From positions 1-26,395 of the forward strand of contig RPFO01002269.1 of assembly GCA_009746045.1 (NCBI GenBank): a stretch of 26,395 nt of DNA, read 5' to 3'. This stretch comes from Mesostigma viride (lineage: Eukaryota > Streptophyta > Mesostigmatophyceae > Mesostigmatales > Mesostigmataceae). The notes under the pieces are model-generated. The model did not search any database and was not told where the DNA came from. It worked only from the letters and a program-made list of their open reading frames with translations. Positions within the stretch are counted from its first letter, which is position 1. Each line of letters begins with the position of its first letter. Below are positions 15,321 to 26,292 of this stretch, piece by piece. The translations under genes were made by a program, and so were the position numbers.

Positions 15321-15738
15321 GCCGCCAAGCTGCGGCTCAAGGATGCCACGCTGCCTGATTTGTCTAGCGCTTTGAGGTCGGGCAGTTGGTCATGTTCCAC
15401 AAGGAGAGCTCGCCCAGCGGCAAACGGGGCACCATGCAGGGGCCTGGGGCCATCACAAAGTTAGACTGGCCGCTGCGGGTCATAGACATAGAGTGGAATG
15501 ATCGGGTGTATAGGGTACCATGGGCATCGGTGGCAGGCTATAAGCAAGGGGATAGCATGGAGAGTGAGCTGGCAGCCAACAGGGCACTGGGTGGGTAGTG
15601 AAGGATAATGCGCCTGTCGTAGCATCTGAGGTGGTACCCCACGGGTCGCTCCCAGGGGCAGACACAGCTACACCCCCCCCTCCCCTGGGCCCCAATATGA
15701 CCCCGTGGATGGGTGGGATGAGGATGGGGTGGGTTTGA
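15321..15738 (+). pseudogene. integrase C-terminal region of copia-2, right-arm copy, two frameshifts
   Basis: Mirror of 14867-15286. A missing T at about 15371 moves the frame just after LPDLSSA. VMFHKESSPSGKRG resumes in another phase, and a missing G at about 15592 ends that frame at RALGG. Only the 3' ~130 codons of integrase are present because the axis removes the rest. Confidence 0.55.
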
Positions 15739-16463
15739 CGGGACCTAGTGCACGTAGTGACTCACCTCCTGTGCTAGCCACGGATAATGTGGGAGGCCCG
15801 CCTAGCGTGGCCTCGCCGGAGGGTCAGGGTCCTGCCCATGCGCCTCGCCCACCTAGGGACCTGGCTTCAACGGTCACGGCCTTGTGGCGTGCTCAGGCGC
15901 TTAAAGCGAAAGCTGCATCAGGGGTGGCTCAGGTCAAAACTCTCTCACAGGGGGTCAGGCCGGTTAAGTCAGCCTTGTTTCCTACGTGTAGACCGTGGCA
16001 GCTGGTGGCTGTGGACACGCAAGCATCCGTGTCTATTATCTCTCGTCGGGCAGCCACCCTGTATCCAGTGCTAGAGTCGCCGTACAAATCGGTGACCGAC
16101 TTTGCAGGCACTTCGGCATATCAAGTTACCGGGATGGTGGTGCTGCCGGTGTTGGGCATTGACACGCCGTTTCACGTCGTGGATGGCTACGAGGATGTGG
16201 CCTTGCTGGGCGAACCTTTCGTATCATACCCGGGGTTCTCAGTGTCCGCTGACTTGCTGTCAGTCGCGGGGGTGGGCAGCATCCCGCTTCGCGAGTACCA
16301 CGCTCCATTGGGGTGGTGGTCGGGCAGCCCGGCGTCGTGCGGCGCTTACCGATGGCGGCGTTTTCCACACCGCCGCTCGTCCAGTCCATCATTCAGCCTC
16401 AGGATTGGCACCCGCGCAGCTTCGGCCTCCACTCACACTCACTGGCGGCGGATAGCCCTGTGA
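15705..16463 (+). CDS. retropepsin-like domain of copia-2, right-arm copy
   Basis: Residue-for-residue the same as the frame at 14142-14900, including the D-T-Q-A-S active-site variant and the LLGEPF end. Its codon phase also differs from both neighbours, at the same C8 and G4 tracts, so these two frame changes predate the inverted duplication or were copied with it. Confidence 0.65.
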   Translation: MDGWDEDGVGLTGPSARSDSPPVLATDNVGGPPSVASPEGQGPAHAPRPPRDLASTVTALWRAQALKAKAASGVAQVKTLSQGVRPVKSALFPTCRPWQLVAVDTQASVSIISRRAATLYPVLESPYKSVTDFAGTSAYQVTGMVVLPVLGIDTPFHVVDGYEDVALLGEPFVSYPGFSVSADLLSVAGVGSIPLREYHAPLGWWSGSPASCGAYRWRRFPHRRSSSPSFSLRIGTRAASASTHTHWRRIAL

Positions 16464-18016
16464 CGTGGGAGCAACTTGTCCTGGACTGTCAAGATCCTCT
16501 CAAGTTTGCTTTGTGGCGCGACGCGTTCATTCGAGCCAAGGAGCAGTGGCGAGAGCGCGAGGTCTACCGAGGATTGGAGAGTGTGCCAGCCGGGGCCACG
16601 CGGTTGCGGTTGAAGTTCGTGCTCACCTACAAGCCGGACGAGACCAACTCTTCGGTGGTGTTCCGGGTAAGGCCCGTGGTCACGGAGAAAGGGGTCCTCC
16701 CCGCTGGATGCCAAGGATCTTTATACCCCTGGGCTCAACCATGTTTCGCATCGGCTACTGACGGTCATCTACTTGGGCAAGCGGAACGCGGGCAAGGACT
16801 ACGGGATGTGGTGCGGTGACTTTCAGCGGGCATTCCTCCACAGCGACGCTGGGGTCGCGCAGCAAACATGGCAAGGCACCCGCTACGTGGTGAAGGTCCC
16901 GGTGGTCTGGCAGGATGGCACCATTGGCAGCGAGTATATCGAGCTGTTGACAGGGGTGGAGGGGCTGCAGAGCTCTCCCATCATCTTCCGCATTTCCGCG
17001 GAGGAGGTCTTGCAGAGCTTAGGGGCCACGTACCATCGCGGATCCTAACTTCTTTGTGGTCCCCACCGGCGTCCCTGGCGAGCCAGCCCTCTTCGTGTGG
17101 CATGGCGATGACTTCAAGCTGGTGGCACCTCGCACCTTTGCTACCCAGTTTCTTGCTGCAGTGGCGGCTAAGTTTCCCCTGGGCAGGGCGGTGGATCATG
17201 AGGAGGGTAAACCCGTGGTTTTGCGGCGTGCAGTCTACGTTGCAGCGGGATTCGCGTTCTGGCGAATGGGTCATGCACATGCAGGATAGCCGCAACTATG
17301 TGGTTGACCTGCTGGCCGACCTCCCGTCCCCGCTGTTGGCAACCCATGGGCCCTCGGTTAAGGGCAAGCTCGGGTGGTTGGCGGACACGGTGGCACCTGA
17401 TTTGGCGGTGCTCGCTCGCCTGCCCGATGATGTGCTGGAAGGACTAGGGTCCATTCATGTTCGGCGGCAGCTGGCCATGACGCCCGGCATTGTGCTTCGT
17501 GGGCTCGATTGCTCACAGCCGGTGCACCTCGAGATAGTGACGGATGCTAATCTAGAGACGCGCACAGTCAGCCAAGTGCGGGCCCGCATGGGGGCACTGT
17601 TCTTTATTAGCAATGAGGGACAGCCTGGCATGTTGTTAGATTGGTACTCGCGCTTGCACAGCCGCATTGCCACTAGCCCCAACACGGCTGAATGCCGGGG
17701 CATTGTTTCAGCTATCTCACATGGCATGTGGCTGCGGTACTTGCTGGGTTGGGTATTTGGCTCGTGTGGGTTCACTCTTCACTGGACTAGCACGGTGCAC
17801 ACTGACTCACAAAGTTGTTTGGCCTTCCTTGACAATCCCTATGCGCGGTCACAGGACGTTGATTACCTCGTACTCGCTGAGGCGGCCTCCTGCGTCACGC
17901 GTCTCCAGCACATCGCGGATGAACTCAATCCCGCGGATGCACTCACCAAGGAGGCGCGGGAGGCTGCCCCGCAGTACGCAGTGTTGCGCAAGCGCATGAC
18001 GATGCAACACCCGTGA
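16313..18016 (+). pseudogene. copia-2 RT-RNase H, right-arm copy with three 2 bp deletions
   Basis: The coding content equals 12583-14292, but 2 bp are missing at about 16687 (CG from GAGACGAAGG), about 17039 (one CG of CGCGCG) and about 17220 (GT). The frame moves at each and returns to the original phase after the third, so the RNase H end is read correctly to TGA at 18014-18016. The catalytic HGDD lies between the second and third breaks. As written this copy cannot make a full protein. Because all three are dinucleotide losses with no substitutions nearby, consensus error is as likely as mutation. Confidence 0.85.
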
Positions 18017-18389
18017 GCCACACAGGGTTACGGCTCGGGCGCTTTATGAATACAGCCATAACTCACCCTGTGTTGCTAGCATTCACGAATATCATGGTGG
18101 TAGTTTTTTTTGCTTGTCCTGACCATACCCTAGCCACGTTGGACGGTGCCTTGGGCCCGTCGGCGGGTCACTGGTCCTAATAAATGGGTCACCTTTTGTC
18201 TGGTGGCATAGTTGTTTTTTTTCTCGATACTTATTACATCACTATTCATGTGTGATCACAAGGGCGCGGGTCGATACCGTGGTGATTTTGACGGCCTTGA
18301 GGCCCCCTTGAGTTCCCTACCTTAGAGGGTTTTGTATGGTCTGCATTTGATGTAATTATTTTGATAATTAATCAAAGAACAAAAGAGTA
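18017..18389 (+). other. noncoding 3' internal region of copia-2, right arm
   Basis: Mirror of 12210-12582; nothing coding. It contains AATAAATGGG (about 18179-18188) and ends with the purine-rich AAAGAACAAAAGAG before the LTR. Confidence 0.5.
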
Positions 18390-18668
18390 TGTCGGAGTTG
18401 AGTAACTCTAGAGCCCTAGGATCTGGCTCTAAGTTCCCCATGTCCGTCCGCACGCCTTCCGCTAGCGTCCGCTAAGCCGCCGGCTATAATCCGGCGGTCC
18501 GATGCGGTCGACCGGTCTAAGGGCGGCGCCTAGGGCGGCGGCGTCACCTAGGCCCCAGTCCGGGGCCTTATCCGGGTCGGTACGGACAGCTAGCTTGTCC
18601 CACGGTTACGGCTAACCGGATAGGGTTTGCTGGCTAAGACATAAACCAGTGGTGGGCCAGCTCCGACA
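18390..18668 (+). repeat. 3' LTR of copia-2, right arm (279 bp)
   Basis: TGTCGGAG (18390-18397) to CTCCGACA (18661-18668), with the purine tract just upstream. Identical to the left copy but for one 2 bp step in a GCC run at about 18537. Confidence 0.65.
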
Positions 18669-18706
18669 GCAGTTCTCTGTGTTCACCTTATCCCAAGCTC
18701 AACGTG

Positions 18707-18842
18707 ACCGACCGCCATAGCTGAGCCGGTCGGGCTTTAACTATGCGGGCCCAACGGCAGCACCGCCATAGCAGATAAGGGCCCGCAGTCTGATGCGGGC
18801 TCCACGGCACCACCGCCATAGCAGAGCTCGAAGGGGCCGTGG
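18707..18842. repeat. three-unit hairpin array, right arm
   Basis: Mirror of 11759-11894; the shared word reads ACCGCCATAG here, at 18711, 18762 and 18812. Confidence 0.55.
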
Positions 18843-20225
18843 TGCGCGTGAAACGTATGTAAGTCTATGTATGCCCTTAATTTGTCGGTAGATGCCGTTG
18901 GGGTCAAATTGGGTGCCGCCGAAATCGGGCCGACGCGTCAATAGATTGAGGCCGCCGATGAGTGCCATCATGCGGCTTGGGTCACTTCTGTTGGAGAACT
19001 TCAGGGAAGTTAACTTAATGCAAACCACTGGTCGCCCGCGTCGGGAAGCGACCCAACGGCTCTTCCGCAACAGAAAATTACGCGGCATACTGCATAAGTC
19101 GTCGGATCGTTACATTTCGACGGTCAAGATTTCAAGATGAGGTTTGCGTTCAATTTGCCGCAGTTTGCCGACCAGAGAATGTAGTCGTTGGACTCGTTGC
19201 CCGCGATGAAACACAATCAAGCAAGCTGTATCCGGCCCCACCGTCTAGGTCATCTAGTCGCTCTACACGTCAGCCAGCCATAATTTCAATGCACAAGGCT
19301 ACACATTTCCATCTCCATTCATATTCAAACAATAATCCTGCACAACTCGAAAGCGCGGACAAGATAACGGCAGGCTCGAGCTACCATGTTCCGGATTCTC
19401 CCGATTTCTGGCCTACGCTGGCTGTCTCCTTGATATTGGCAACTCTCTCTGGTAAGAGGTTTTTCGCAGTTTGGCTGTTTCAAAACGTTAATTAAGTGAG
19501 ATGCCTTCGGATCAGGAGACTTACACAGCCGCGAAATCATGCCAAAGGTCCTATGTTCGATCCCTTGCTGGTAGCTTCTGAGCTTTCTTATTTCTGCGTT
19601 CCGCGGAATCTCAGATGAGGCCGCTAGCGTTTTCACGTTTGTTGCTTTCTGATCCGACGTCGTGGCTTGCTCGTGTGACATCTGGCACATGGTGTGATGC
19701 ATGTGTATGGGCTGCTTTGCCATAAGAGTGAGTGTTGGGTCATAAATGGTGTTCTACACATTTGCTGCATGGACCGTTAGGTGCTAGTGAGCTCTTCCTT
19801 GTAGAAAGGTGATGTCTATGTCAAGGATCTGATATTTTTTTTTCTCTTGCATATTGTGTCGCGGTTTCAAGCTTGGATTCTTGCAGGCACCATGAGAATG
19901 AAATGGGAGCGGTCAGCATGACGCCCTAGCAAGCGACCATGCAGCTTTGTTAACCAGCTGTCATCGTATTTGATAAAAGGCAATGACAGATGTGTCATAA
20001 AGCCATAACAGTGTACTTGTATGGATGATTCATTACATGATCAATGGTGACCATTTCAGAACCGCCGCTGAATGGCTAGTATGAATCAATGGGTTCTTGA
20101 CGGCTTTAAACATTTATTATTTAAACATTTTCATGAAAATATTTTGAAATTGTCGTGCTGTTTTGAACAGTGCGGTTGTTACTGGCACTGCCTGCATGTG
20201 GCTGCCGCATATAGCAATATGGGTG
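18843..20225. other. region without a recognised gene, right arm
   Basis: Mirror of 10375-11758. I recognise no gene. GTTCGATCCC near 19555 resembles a tRNA B box, but no matching acceptor or anticodon stems are seen around it. Confidence 0.5.
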
Positions 20226-20519
20226 TATTTCTCAGCGCTGTGTTTTCTCACTTTTCTCATGCACGTCTCTCACGTCCTGTTTTTCTCACTTTTCTCACGT
20301 CCTGTTTTTCTCACATTTCTCACCTCCTGTTTTTCTCACTTTTCTCACGTCCTGTTTTTTGAGATTTATCTCACGTTTTCTCCTTTTCTCACCTTTTTGG
20401 GGGCATCTCACCCGGGTGAGAAACGTGTTTTCTCACCCATTCTCACCCCTTTCTCACCCTATTTTCTCACTTTTCTCACCCTTTCTCACCCTTTTTCTCA
20501 CCTTTTCTCACCCATTCTC
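20226..20519. repeat. TTTCTCAC minisatellite, right arm
   Basis: Mirror of 10081-10374, with the same 25 bp units and the 16 bp palindrome at 20406-20421. Confidence 0.85.
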
Positions 20520-20723
20520 AAAGCCGAGTTCCTAGTGGGGCCGGGTCGGCCCTAGTCGTCAGTCACGGAATCTTTCGAGTGTCGTTTCGGCAGTCTCATG
20601 TAGTAAATATAGGATAGATTAATTAACATAACTCCGTTGGGAGTATATGTAGCACATAGCCCTGAGAAGGGGCATATGACCTTTAATACACTCTTGGCTA
20701 CTTCCTGCAGGTGGGGAATGTAA

Positions 20724-21531
20724 TTAATTAGTTAATTAATTAATCAATAGACACGTGACTGCGTCACGTGAGCATAAGTCCTCAGTGGGAGGGGAACATG
20801 GGATGGAATGGATGGTGTAAGCTATTTAGGTCCTAGTTACAGGGGTGGGGGCACCGTGGCTCGAATCGCTATGAATGCCATACGCGGTCACACGCGGAGC
20901 CCCCACAGACTTGGGGGTGGTCTCCTTCATCACTACTTGCCATCTATCCTTGCGTACCATCTGCCTCCATATTACAGACAAACCAGGAGGCTGCCCGGGC
21001 GTGAGCCCGTCACGGCTAGTGTAGCACATGTCCATGCCGAGTCTATCACGAAAAGTCCACGGGTGGCGGCCCTGCCGCGCGCGGCCTGGGGCACGCCAGG
21101 TGAGGACATATCGCCCAGGCTGGGCGGGCAGTTGGTGCCAGCTAGTCTATCTGATGTGTCTACCTGATCTGTGCTGGCCAGGTGCCCGGCTAGGCCCACT
21201 GAGGCGCCTGTGCCTAATAATGTGGGAAACATAGGGCAAATCAGCGTACAAATCCTCATTACTAATGTGCAAACCAAAGGGCCTGGATGTTAAGGGCCTT
21301 GCGCAGCATCTTGGTGATGTTGCCGTCGAACGCCGTTGCTCCAGCTCCTGCGTCAGTGTCCAGGTCTCGGCGCCGTAGCTAGGTCAGGATCGTCAGAATG
21401 ACGCCCTTGAAGAGGTCACACTTGACGATCCAGGGGAGGGCGGGGTTGCTCCACCATGCAGCGGCGGTGGTCATGGAGGTGCGCCCACGCCATGCCGATC
21501 CGTGTCGTCATGTCGTCCTCGCAGTCAGGAA
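20724..21531 (-). mobile_element. 5'-truncated LINE RT C-terminus, right arm
   Basis: Mirror of 9069-9876, flanked by the 13 bp duplication GTGGGGAATGTAA at 20711-20723 and 21532-21544. It contains the frameshifted RT C-terminal coding remnant (about 20826-21531, minus strand) and the CACGTGAC hairpin at 20752-20770. Confidence 0.75.
20869..20947 (+). repeat. 79 bp inverted repeat, right arm, copy inside the LINE
   Basis: Exact reverse complement of 21570-21648, mirroring the pair in the left arm. Confidence 0.8.
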
Positions 21532-21569
21532 GTGGGGAATGTAAACTGCCACCTACTCTGGATAGGATA

Positions 21570-21648
21570 ATAGATGGCAAGTAGTGATGAAGGAGACCAC
21601 CCCCAAGTCTGTGGGGGCTCCGCGTGTGACCGCGTATGGCATTCATAG
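21570..21648 (+). repeat. 79 bp inverted repeat, right arm, copy outside the LINE
   Basis: Partner of 20869-20947. Its outer edge overlaps the copy B target duplication (21645-21655). Confidence 0.8.
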
Positions 21649-21655
21649 GAATTTG

Positions 21656-22488
21656 AGACGTCAACCTCCCTTGCTGACGAGCTCAAGAACCAGCTTCTTA
21701 CCCTCGATCATATGGGCCTGGTAGGTGAGGTAGAACTGCGTGGGTGCCACCGCCTTGAATCCCCACTCACGGGACAAGGCGGCTCCCCCACCAGTCCTGC
21801 TCACCTTCCCCTCCCCTGAGGATAAGCAGCGGTTCCTCTCTCGTCGCAAGAGGTTGCACGACCTCACCTGGACTCTGGATGATGACCTGACCCCTGCTAG
21901 CTCAGCAACAGCAGCGACGCGACCTGTGGCCAGAATACCTCCGCCATAAGCAGGACCCCCATGCAGAAGCCCAAGGTGTACTGGAGGGGCGGGGACCTGA
22001 TGATCAACCACAAGATGTGGACGCCCCCAGCGGGCTAGTAGCAATAGCCCTAGCTTGTATCCATTGGAGTCACTGCCGCTAAGGCAGCCATGCATGCTTA
22101 CAGTGTAGTTAGCCATGCTTACAGTGTAGTTAGAATGTTTGCCTAGCTGTGCCAACATACCTAGTCACGTGCCGCCAACGCACGGTACACAACCAGCCAT
22201 AGCCTTATCCTAGTCCTAGTACAGCCATGCTACGCCCTGGCTATGTTCAGATTACTTGCCCACGCTACTTGTTATGCCACGCTCACATGGATCTTATTGC
22301 ACCCACAGTTTGCCGGATCGGTAGCGTGTCCTTTTAGCTAGCGCGCCCGAATGCAGCTGTGGCATGCCTTTGGCATGAAAGAGACTGGGGGTCTCTGCCC
22401 TTTCTCCTGTTGTGCACACACAGGGATTAAAAGCACTTCGGTGCATGCTCCGTGACTCCCCAATGGGAGCACGTGTATTAATTAATTA
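21656..22488 (+). mobile_element. ORF1-only non-LTR element copy B, right arm
   Basis: Mirror of 8112-8944, between ATAGGAATTTG (21645-21655) and ATAGCAATTTG (22489-22499). The ORF1-type coding remnant occupies about 21656-22038 and the noncoding half the rest, ending in ATTAATTAATTAAT. Confidence 0.7.
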
Positions 22489-22508
22489 ATAGCAATTTGG
22501 GCCATGGT

Positions 22509-23911
22509 TGTTACGTCGCGTATCTTTTGTTGTTGTTACGGACGTAAATTAGGTCTTTTGTTGCCTCAGCCATTCCGAAACAGTCCGTTGACTTTCCTAG
22601 GCTTACAAGTAGTTAGGACCTTTTGGCCGGTTGGTTCGGGCCTTGTGACGTGGCAATTGTACAGTATGGTGGTTCGGTGCAGTTGCGCCGCGCTCAGCGT
22701 ACTTTAGTAGTGGTCCTTTTATCCTCCGTGTTTAATAGCCTTGTGGACATGCGTTGGTCCTGCACTGCTGAGGCGAGGGTCGATGTCGGCCCGAGCATAC
22801 ACGCATGTCGGCGACCGGTCACTTATGCAGCTGCTGTCCTTCGTGAATTGCACTCGGCGTGTGTTATGAATTCGTAATAATACAGATGAGCTTGGGTCAT
22901 GGCGTATTAGTGTTTCCTTCGTAGTACCCTGAATTGAATCGGTGTATGGCTTACTGTAATCGAATGTACAAGAATGCATTGAGAACTGAATCGTCGCATC
23001 CCAGGTCTTATCCACAATAAGGATCCTCATCACTAGGCACCCTCACTAGTTTGGATAAAGTCAGGCGAGGCTCTTGGGTAGGTCGTGATAGAGGTAGTCC
23101 GAGGCGTAACAATTGGGTGTCGGAGGTAGTTTAGGTGCCAGGACACGACGAAGTTCCCTTGCAACAGTCACCTTATTATATGCCAGAGACCTTCCGCGGT
23201 CAGGGTACTGTCAGAAGCAGACAACCCCTTGACAGGTAAGCCTGGCTGGGCGGGTCGCCTGCAAGCTAGCTGGGTAGTGCTGCCCGATTCGCGACACGCC
23301 TTGGCTAGAAGTTAGACCTGCTTGTAGCGGATGAAACCATCACGTAGCTAGCTTCTTTTTCCTCCTGTGTATGCATTTCCTTATAAGAGTGCTGTTTGAC
23401 CTTAGATAGTTGTTGAGACGGTTCAATCGAGCTGGTTAGGGAGACGATTAATTAGCGTCTCTTTAGACTAAACCTCTTTTCCGTGCATGCTGCTGCGTTT
23501 TCTTAGATGATTTCTTGTGCCGAACCCTGAGCTGGCTGCTCACATACCAACAGGTGCTGGATTCCTCGTCCGCGTGGTCGGTGTGCTTTCAGATCCGGCA
23601 ACGACACCCGATTCGACACCTCCTGTAATGTCTAGTTCCTCAGTTTCACGTCGACCAGGTGCGTTATCATGCAGGGTACTGGGCGACATCGTTTTTCCAA
23701 CCGTCCTCGTTCCAATTCCTCTATAGTGATAATAGCCGTGCAAAATACAATGCTGTCATCACTTCCTCTTGGTCATGCATTGTCCTTCATTTCTTGGGCT
23801 GATGCCCGTGCTGTGATTAATAATTCCTCTGTTCCCGACGTGCTTAGATATAAGAAGTTTCACCTCTTTGAAGAAGCACAACATTTCTGTCTTTGGTATA
23901 GTCAAACCGAC
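22509..23911 (+). repeat. tandem unit 1, right arm
   Basis: Mirror of 6688-8091. GTTACGGACGTAAATTAGG lies at 22535 here and at 23939 in unit 2. The putative intron is 23236-23592 (GTAAG...TTTCAG). Confidence 0.7.
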
Positions 23912-23926
23912 TGTCACGTCGCATAA
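23669..23926 (+). pseudogene. HBD-like domain, inner copy, right arm
   Basis: Same 85 codons as 6673-6930: SWADARAV and RYKKFHLFEEAQHF, ending in the start of unit 2. Confidence 0.5.
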
Positions 23927-25250
23927 CAATCTGTCACAGTTACGGACGTAAATTAGGTTCTTCGCCTCAGTCATTCTTATAGTTTTACGTGTAGCTTAAT
24001 TGTACCGGTGGACAATGTTGATTGTGTGTCCCGGTGCCCCGGTGTTATGGTTGCATTTGGCGCCGCGCCGCGTACTTTAGTATAGTGGTCCTTATCCTTC
24101 GTGTAGAATGTAGTGGACCAGTGTGCTTCTATGCATCTGTAGGCGAGGGCCATGTCGGCCCGAGCATGCTGGACCGTTGGTGATCATTTATGCACAACCT
24201 ACCCCTCGGGTAGGCATGCACTCGGCGTGTGTTATGAATTGACACATATAGCTAGGGTCATGGCAGTGTAGTAGTGTTTCCTACGTTATCCTGGAGTAAA
24301 CGGGTTTTGGTTGAATGGCCTATGGCATATTACAGTCGTACTTATGTTAATGCATTGAGATCCAGTTTGTCACGCTCGTCTTTCGCACAGGGTTTAAGTA
24401 GAGGCGGCCTCACTAAATTAGGTAGCATTAGACGTGGGTTAGGTAGAGGAGGTAGCTAGTAGAGAACAGAGCCGCAACATTGGACTCGGAGGTAGTTCAG
24501 GTAGTGAACGTGACGACCATCCCTTGCAGCAGAATCCATTCACCCCTAACCCCGCGACCGGGAATACGAAGACGACACATCCTTGCCAGGTAATGGGCGG
24601 GTCGCCGGCAAGCTAGCAGAGTAGTGATGCCCGATCCGGGACACGCCTGGATAGTAATTAGACCTGCTCACAGCGGAAAACCCTCGATAGATAGTTCCTG
24701 CTCCTCCTTTGACGCAGATGTTTTCTTTATGTTGCTGTTTTTCGGCCATAGTTAGGTTCGACTTTTGATCCCACGGCAGTGAGACGAGTAGCGTCTGGTA
24801 GATTACGCCTTTTCTGTACCTTGCCTGTTTTGTATTTAGACGCCCTTTGCCTGACGCAGAGCTCTTGAACCGGATACTTACGACCACCTGGCGCTGGAAT
24901 CCTCGTACCTGCGTGCGTCGTCAATATGGTTCGGTTTCAGACACCCTAGATCAGCCATGGCTGCTCCTCATTCTCCTAGTGTTCATTCTCCTAGTGTCTC
25001 CTAGTGTAGCTTGACGTCACAAGACCTACCAGGTGAGTTCTCATGAATCAACGGCGTTCGTTTACTGCTCCTTCCCATTCTTCCAGCGAGAATAGTTTAG
25101 CTAAATATAACGTAGTAATCACGCCTCAGTGGTCCTCAATTTTCCTTTCTTGGTCTGATGCTAGGAAGATAGTGCAAAACCGTTCATACAACGTCATTAG
25201 GTATAAGAAATTTATTACCTTTGAAGAAGCTCAGCATTTCCTTATAGCCC
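23912..25250 (+). repeat. tandem unit 2, right arm
   Basis: Mirror of 5345-6687. It carries the Arg/Gly-rich remnant at 24274-24459 and a putative 351 bp intron 24590-24940 (GTAATG...TTTCAG). Two 2 bp losses relative to the left arm lie at about 24537 and 24550. Confidence 0.7.
24274..24459 (+). pseudogene. Arg/Gly-rich coding remnant, right arm
   Basis: Identical to 6140-6325 on the opposite strand: MAYYSRTYVNALR, then an R-G-rich run. Confidence 0.35.
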
Positions 25251-26292
25251 ATAGTGAATCATGCTCGCCGCGAGTGCCGAGTGGTGCTACGTCGCTTCCC
25301 CCAGAAGCCAGGTGAGACGTCAACCTCTCTTGCTGACGAGCTCAAGAACCAGCTTCTTACCCTCATGGGCCTGGTAGGTGAGGTAGAACTGCGTGGGTGC
25401 CACCGCCTTCCCCACTCACGGGACAAGGCGGCTCCCCCACCAGTTCTACTCACCTTCTCCTCCCCTGATCGAGGATAAGCAGCGGTTCCTCTCTCGTCGC
25501 AAGCGGTTGCACGACCTCACCTGGACTCTGGATGACGACCTCACCCCCGCTCAGCAACAGCAGCGACGCGACCTGTGGCCGGAATACCTCCGCCATAAGC
25601 AGGACCCCCAGAAGCCCAAGGTGTACTGGAGGGGCGGGGACCTGATGATCAACCACAAGATGTGGACGCCCCCAGCGGGCTAGAATAGCAATAGCCCTAG
25701 CTTGTAACCATTGGCGTCACTGCCGCTAAGGCAGCCATGCCTAGAATGTTGCCTAGCTGTGCCAACACACCTAGTCACGTGCCGCCAACGCACGGTACAC
25801 AACCAGCCATAGCCTTAGCCTAGTCCTAGTACAGCCATGCTACGCCCTGGCTATGTTCAGATTACTTGCCCACGCTCCTTGCTATGATATGCTCACATGG
25901 GTCTTATTGCACCCACAGTTTGCCGGATCGTTAGCCTGTCCTTTTAGCTAGCCGCGCCCGATTGCAGCTGTGGCATGCCTTTGGCATGAAGGAGACTGGG
26001 GGTCTCTGCCCTTTCTCCTGTAGTGCACACACAGGGATTAAAAGCACTTCGGTGCTCCGTGACTCCCCAATGGGAGCACGAGTTTAATTTATTAATTAAT
26101 AGTGAATCATGCAGATCTATAGGTCTACATGTGCGCCCTACTCCTCACGTTCGTCCTCCTGTGGAATCTCTAGTGTTTGCTACTCCTCCTTCGTCTCCCC
26201 CTCGACGTGCTGTATCCTCTTCGTCTAGTGTTGACACTCCTCTCATCCTGGAATTTGGTTCTCTCTCTATTACTGTTGTTAAAAAGGATTGA
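25043..26292 (+). pseudogene. HBD-like gene, outer copy, right arm, split by copy A
   Basis: Mirror of 4303-5552: the domain is coded from 25043 to about 25264, then the inserted element 25265-26098, then the Ser/Pro-rich tail from 26113 to TGA at 26290-26292. The last identical base between the arms is the A of this stop codon. Confidence 0.6.
25265..26098 (+). mobile_element. ORF1-only non-LTR element copy A, right arm
   Basis: Mirror of 4497-5330, with ATAGTGAATCATGC at 25251-25264 and 26099-26112. The ORF1-type remnant runs about 25259-25683 in two frames broken by GATC. Confidence 0.75.

Larger units (their letters stand above)
15321..26292 (-). repeat. right arm of the giant inverted repeat (10,972 bp)
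   Basis: Reverse complement of 4303-15286. Relative to the left arm it lacks 1 base at about 15371 (T run), 1 at 15592 (G run), 2 at 16687, 2 at 17039 (CG repeat), 2 at 17220 (GT), 1 at 19594 (A run), 1 at 22636, 2 at 24537 and 2 at 24550, and it has 2 extra at about 18537 (GCC run). These add to -12, exactly the observed difference. Confidence 0.95.

Noticed and set aside
15117-15464. A plus-strand gene across the axis
   Set aside because: Half of it is antisense of integrase from the left arm; it exists only because of the fold-back.
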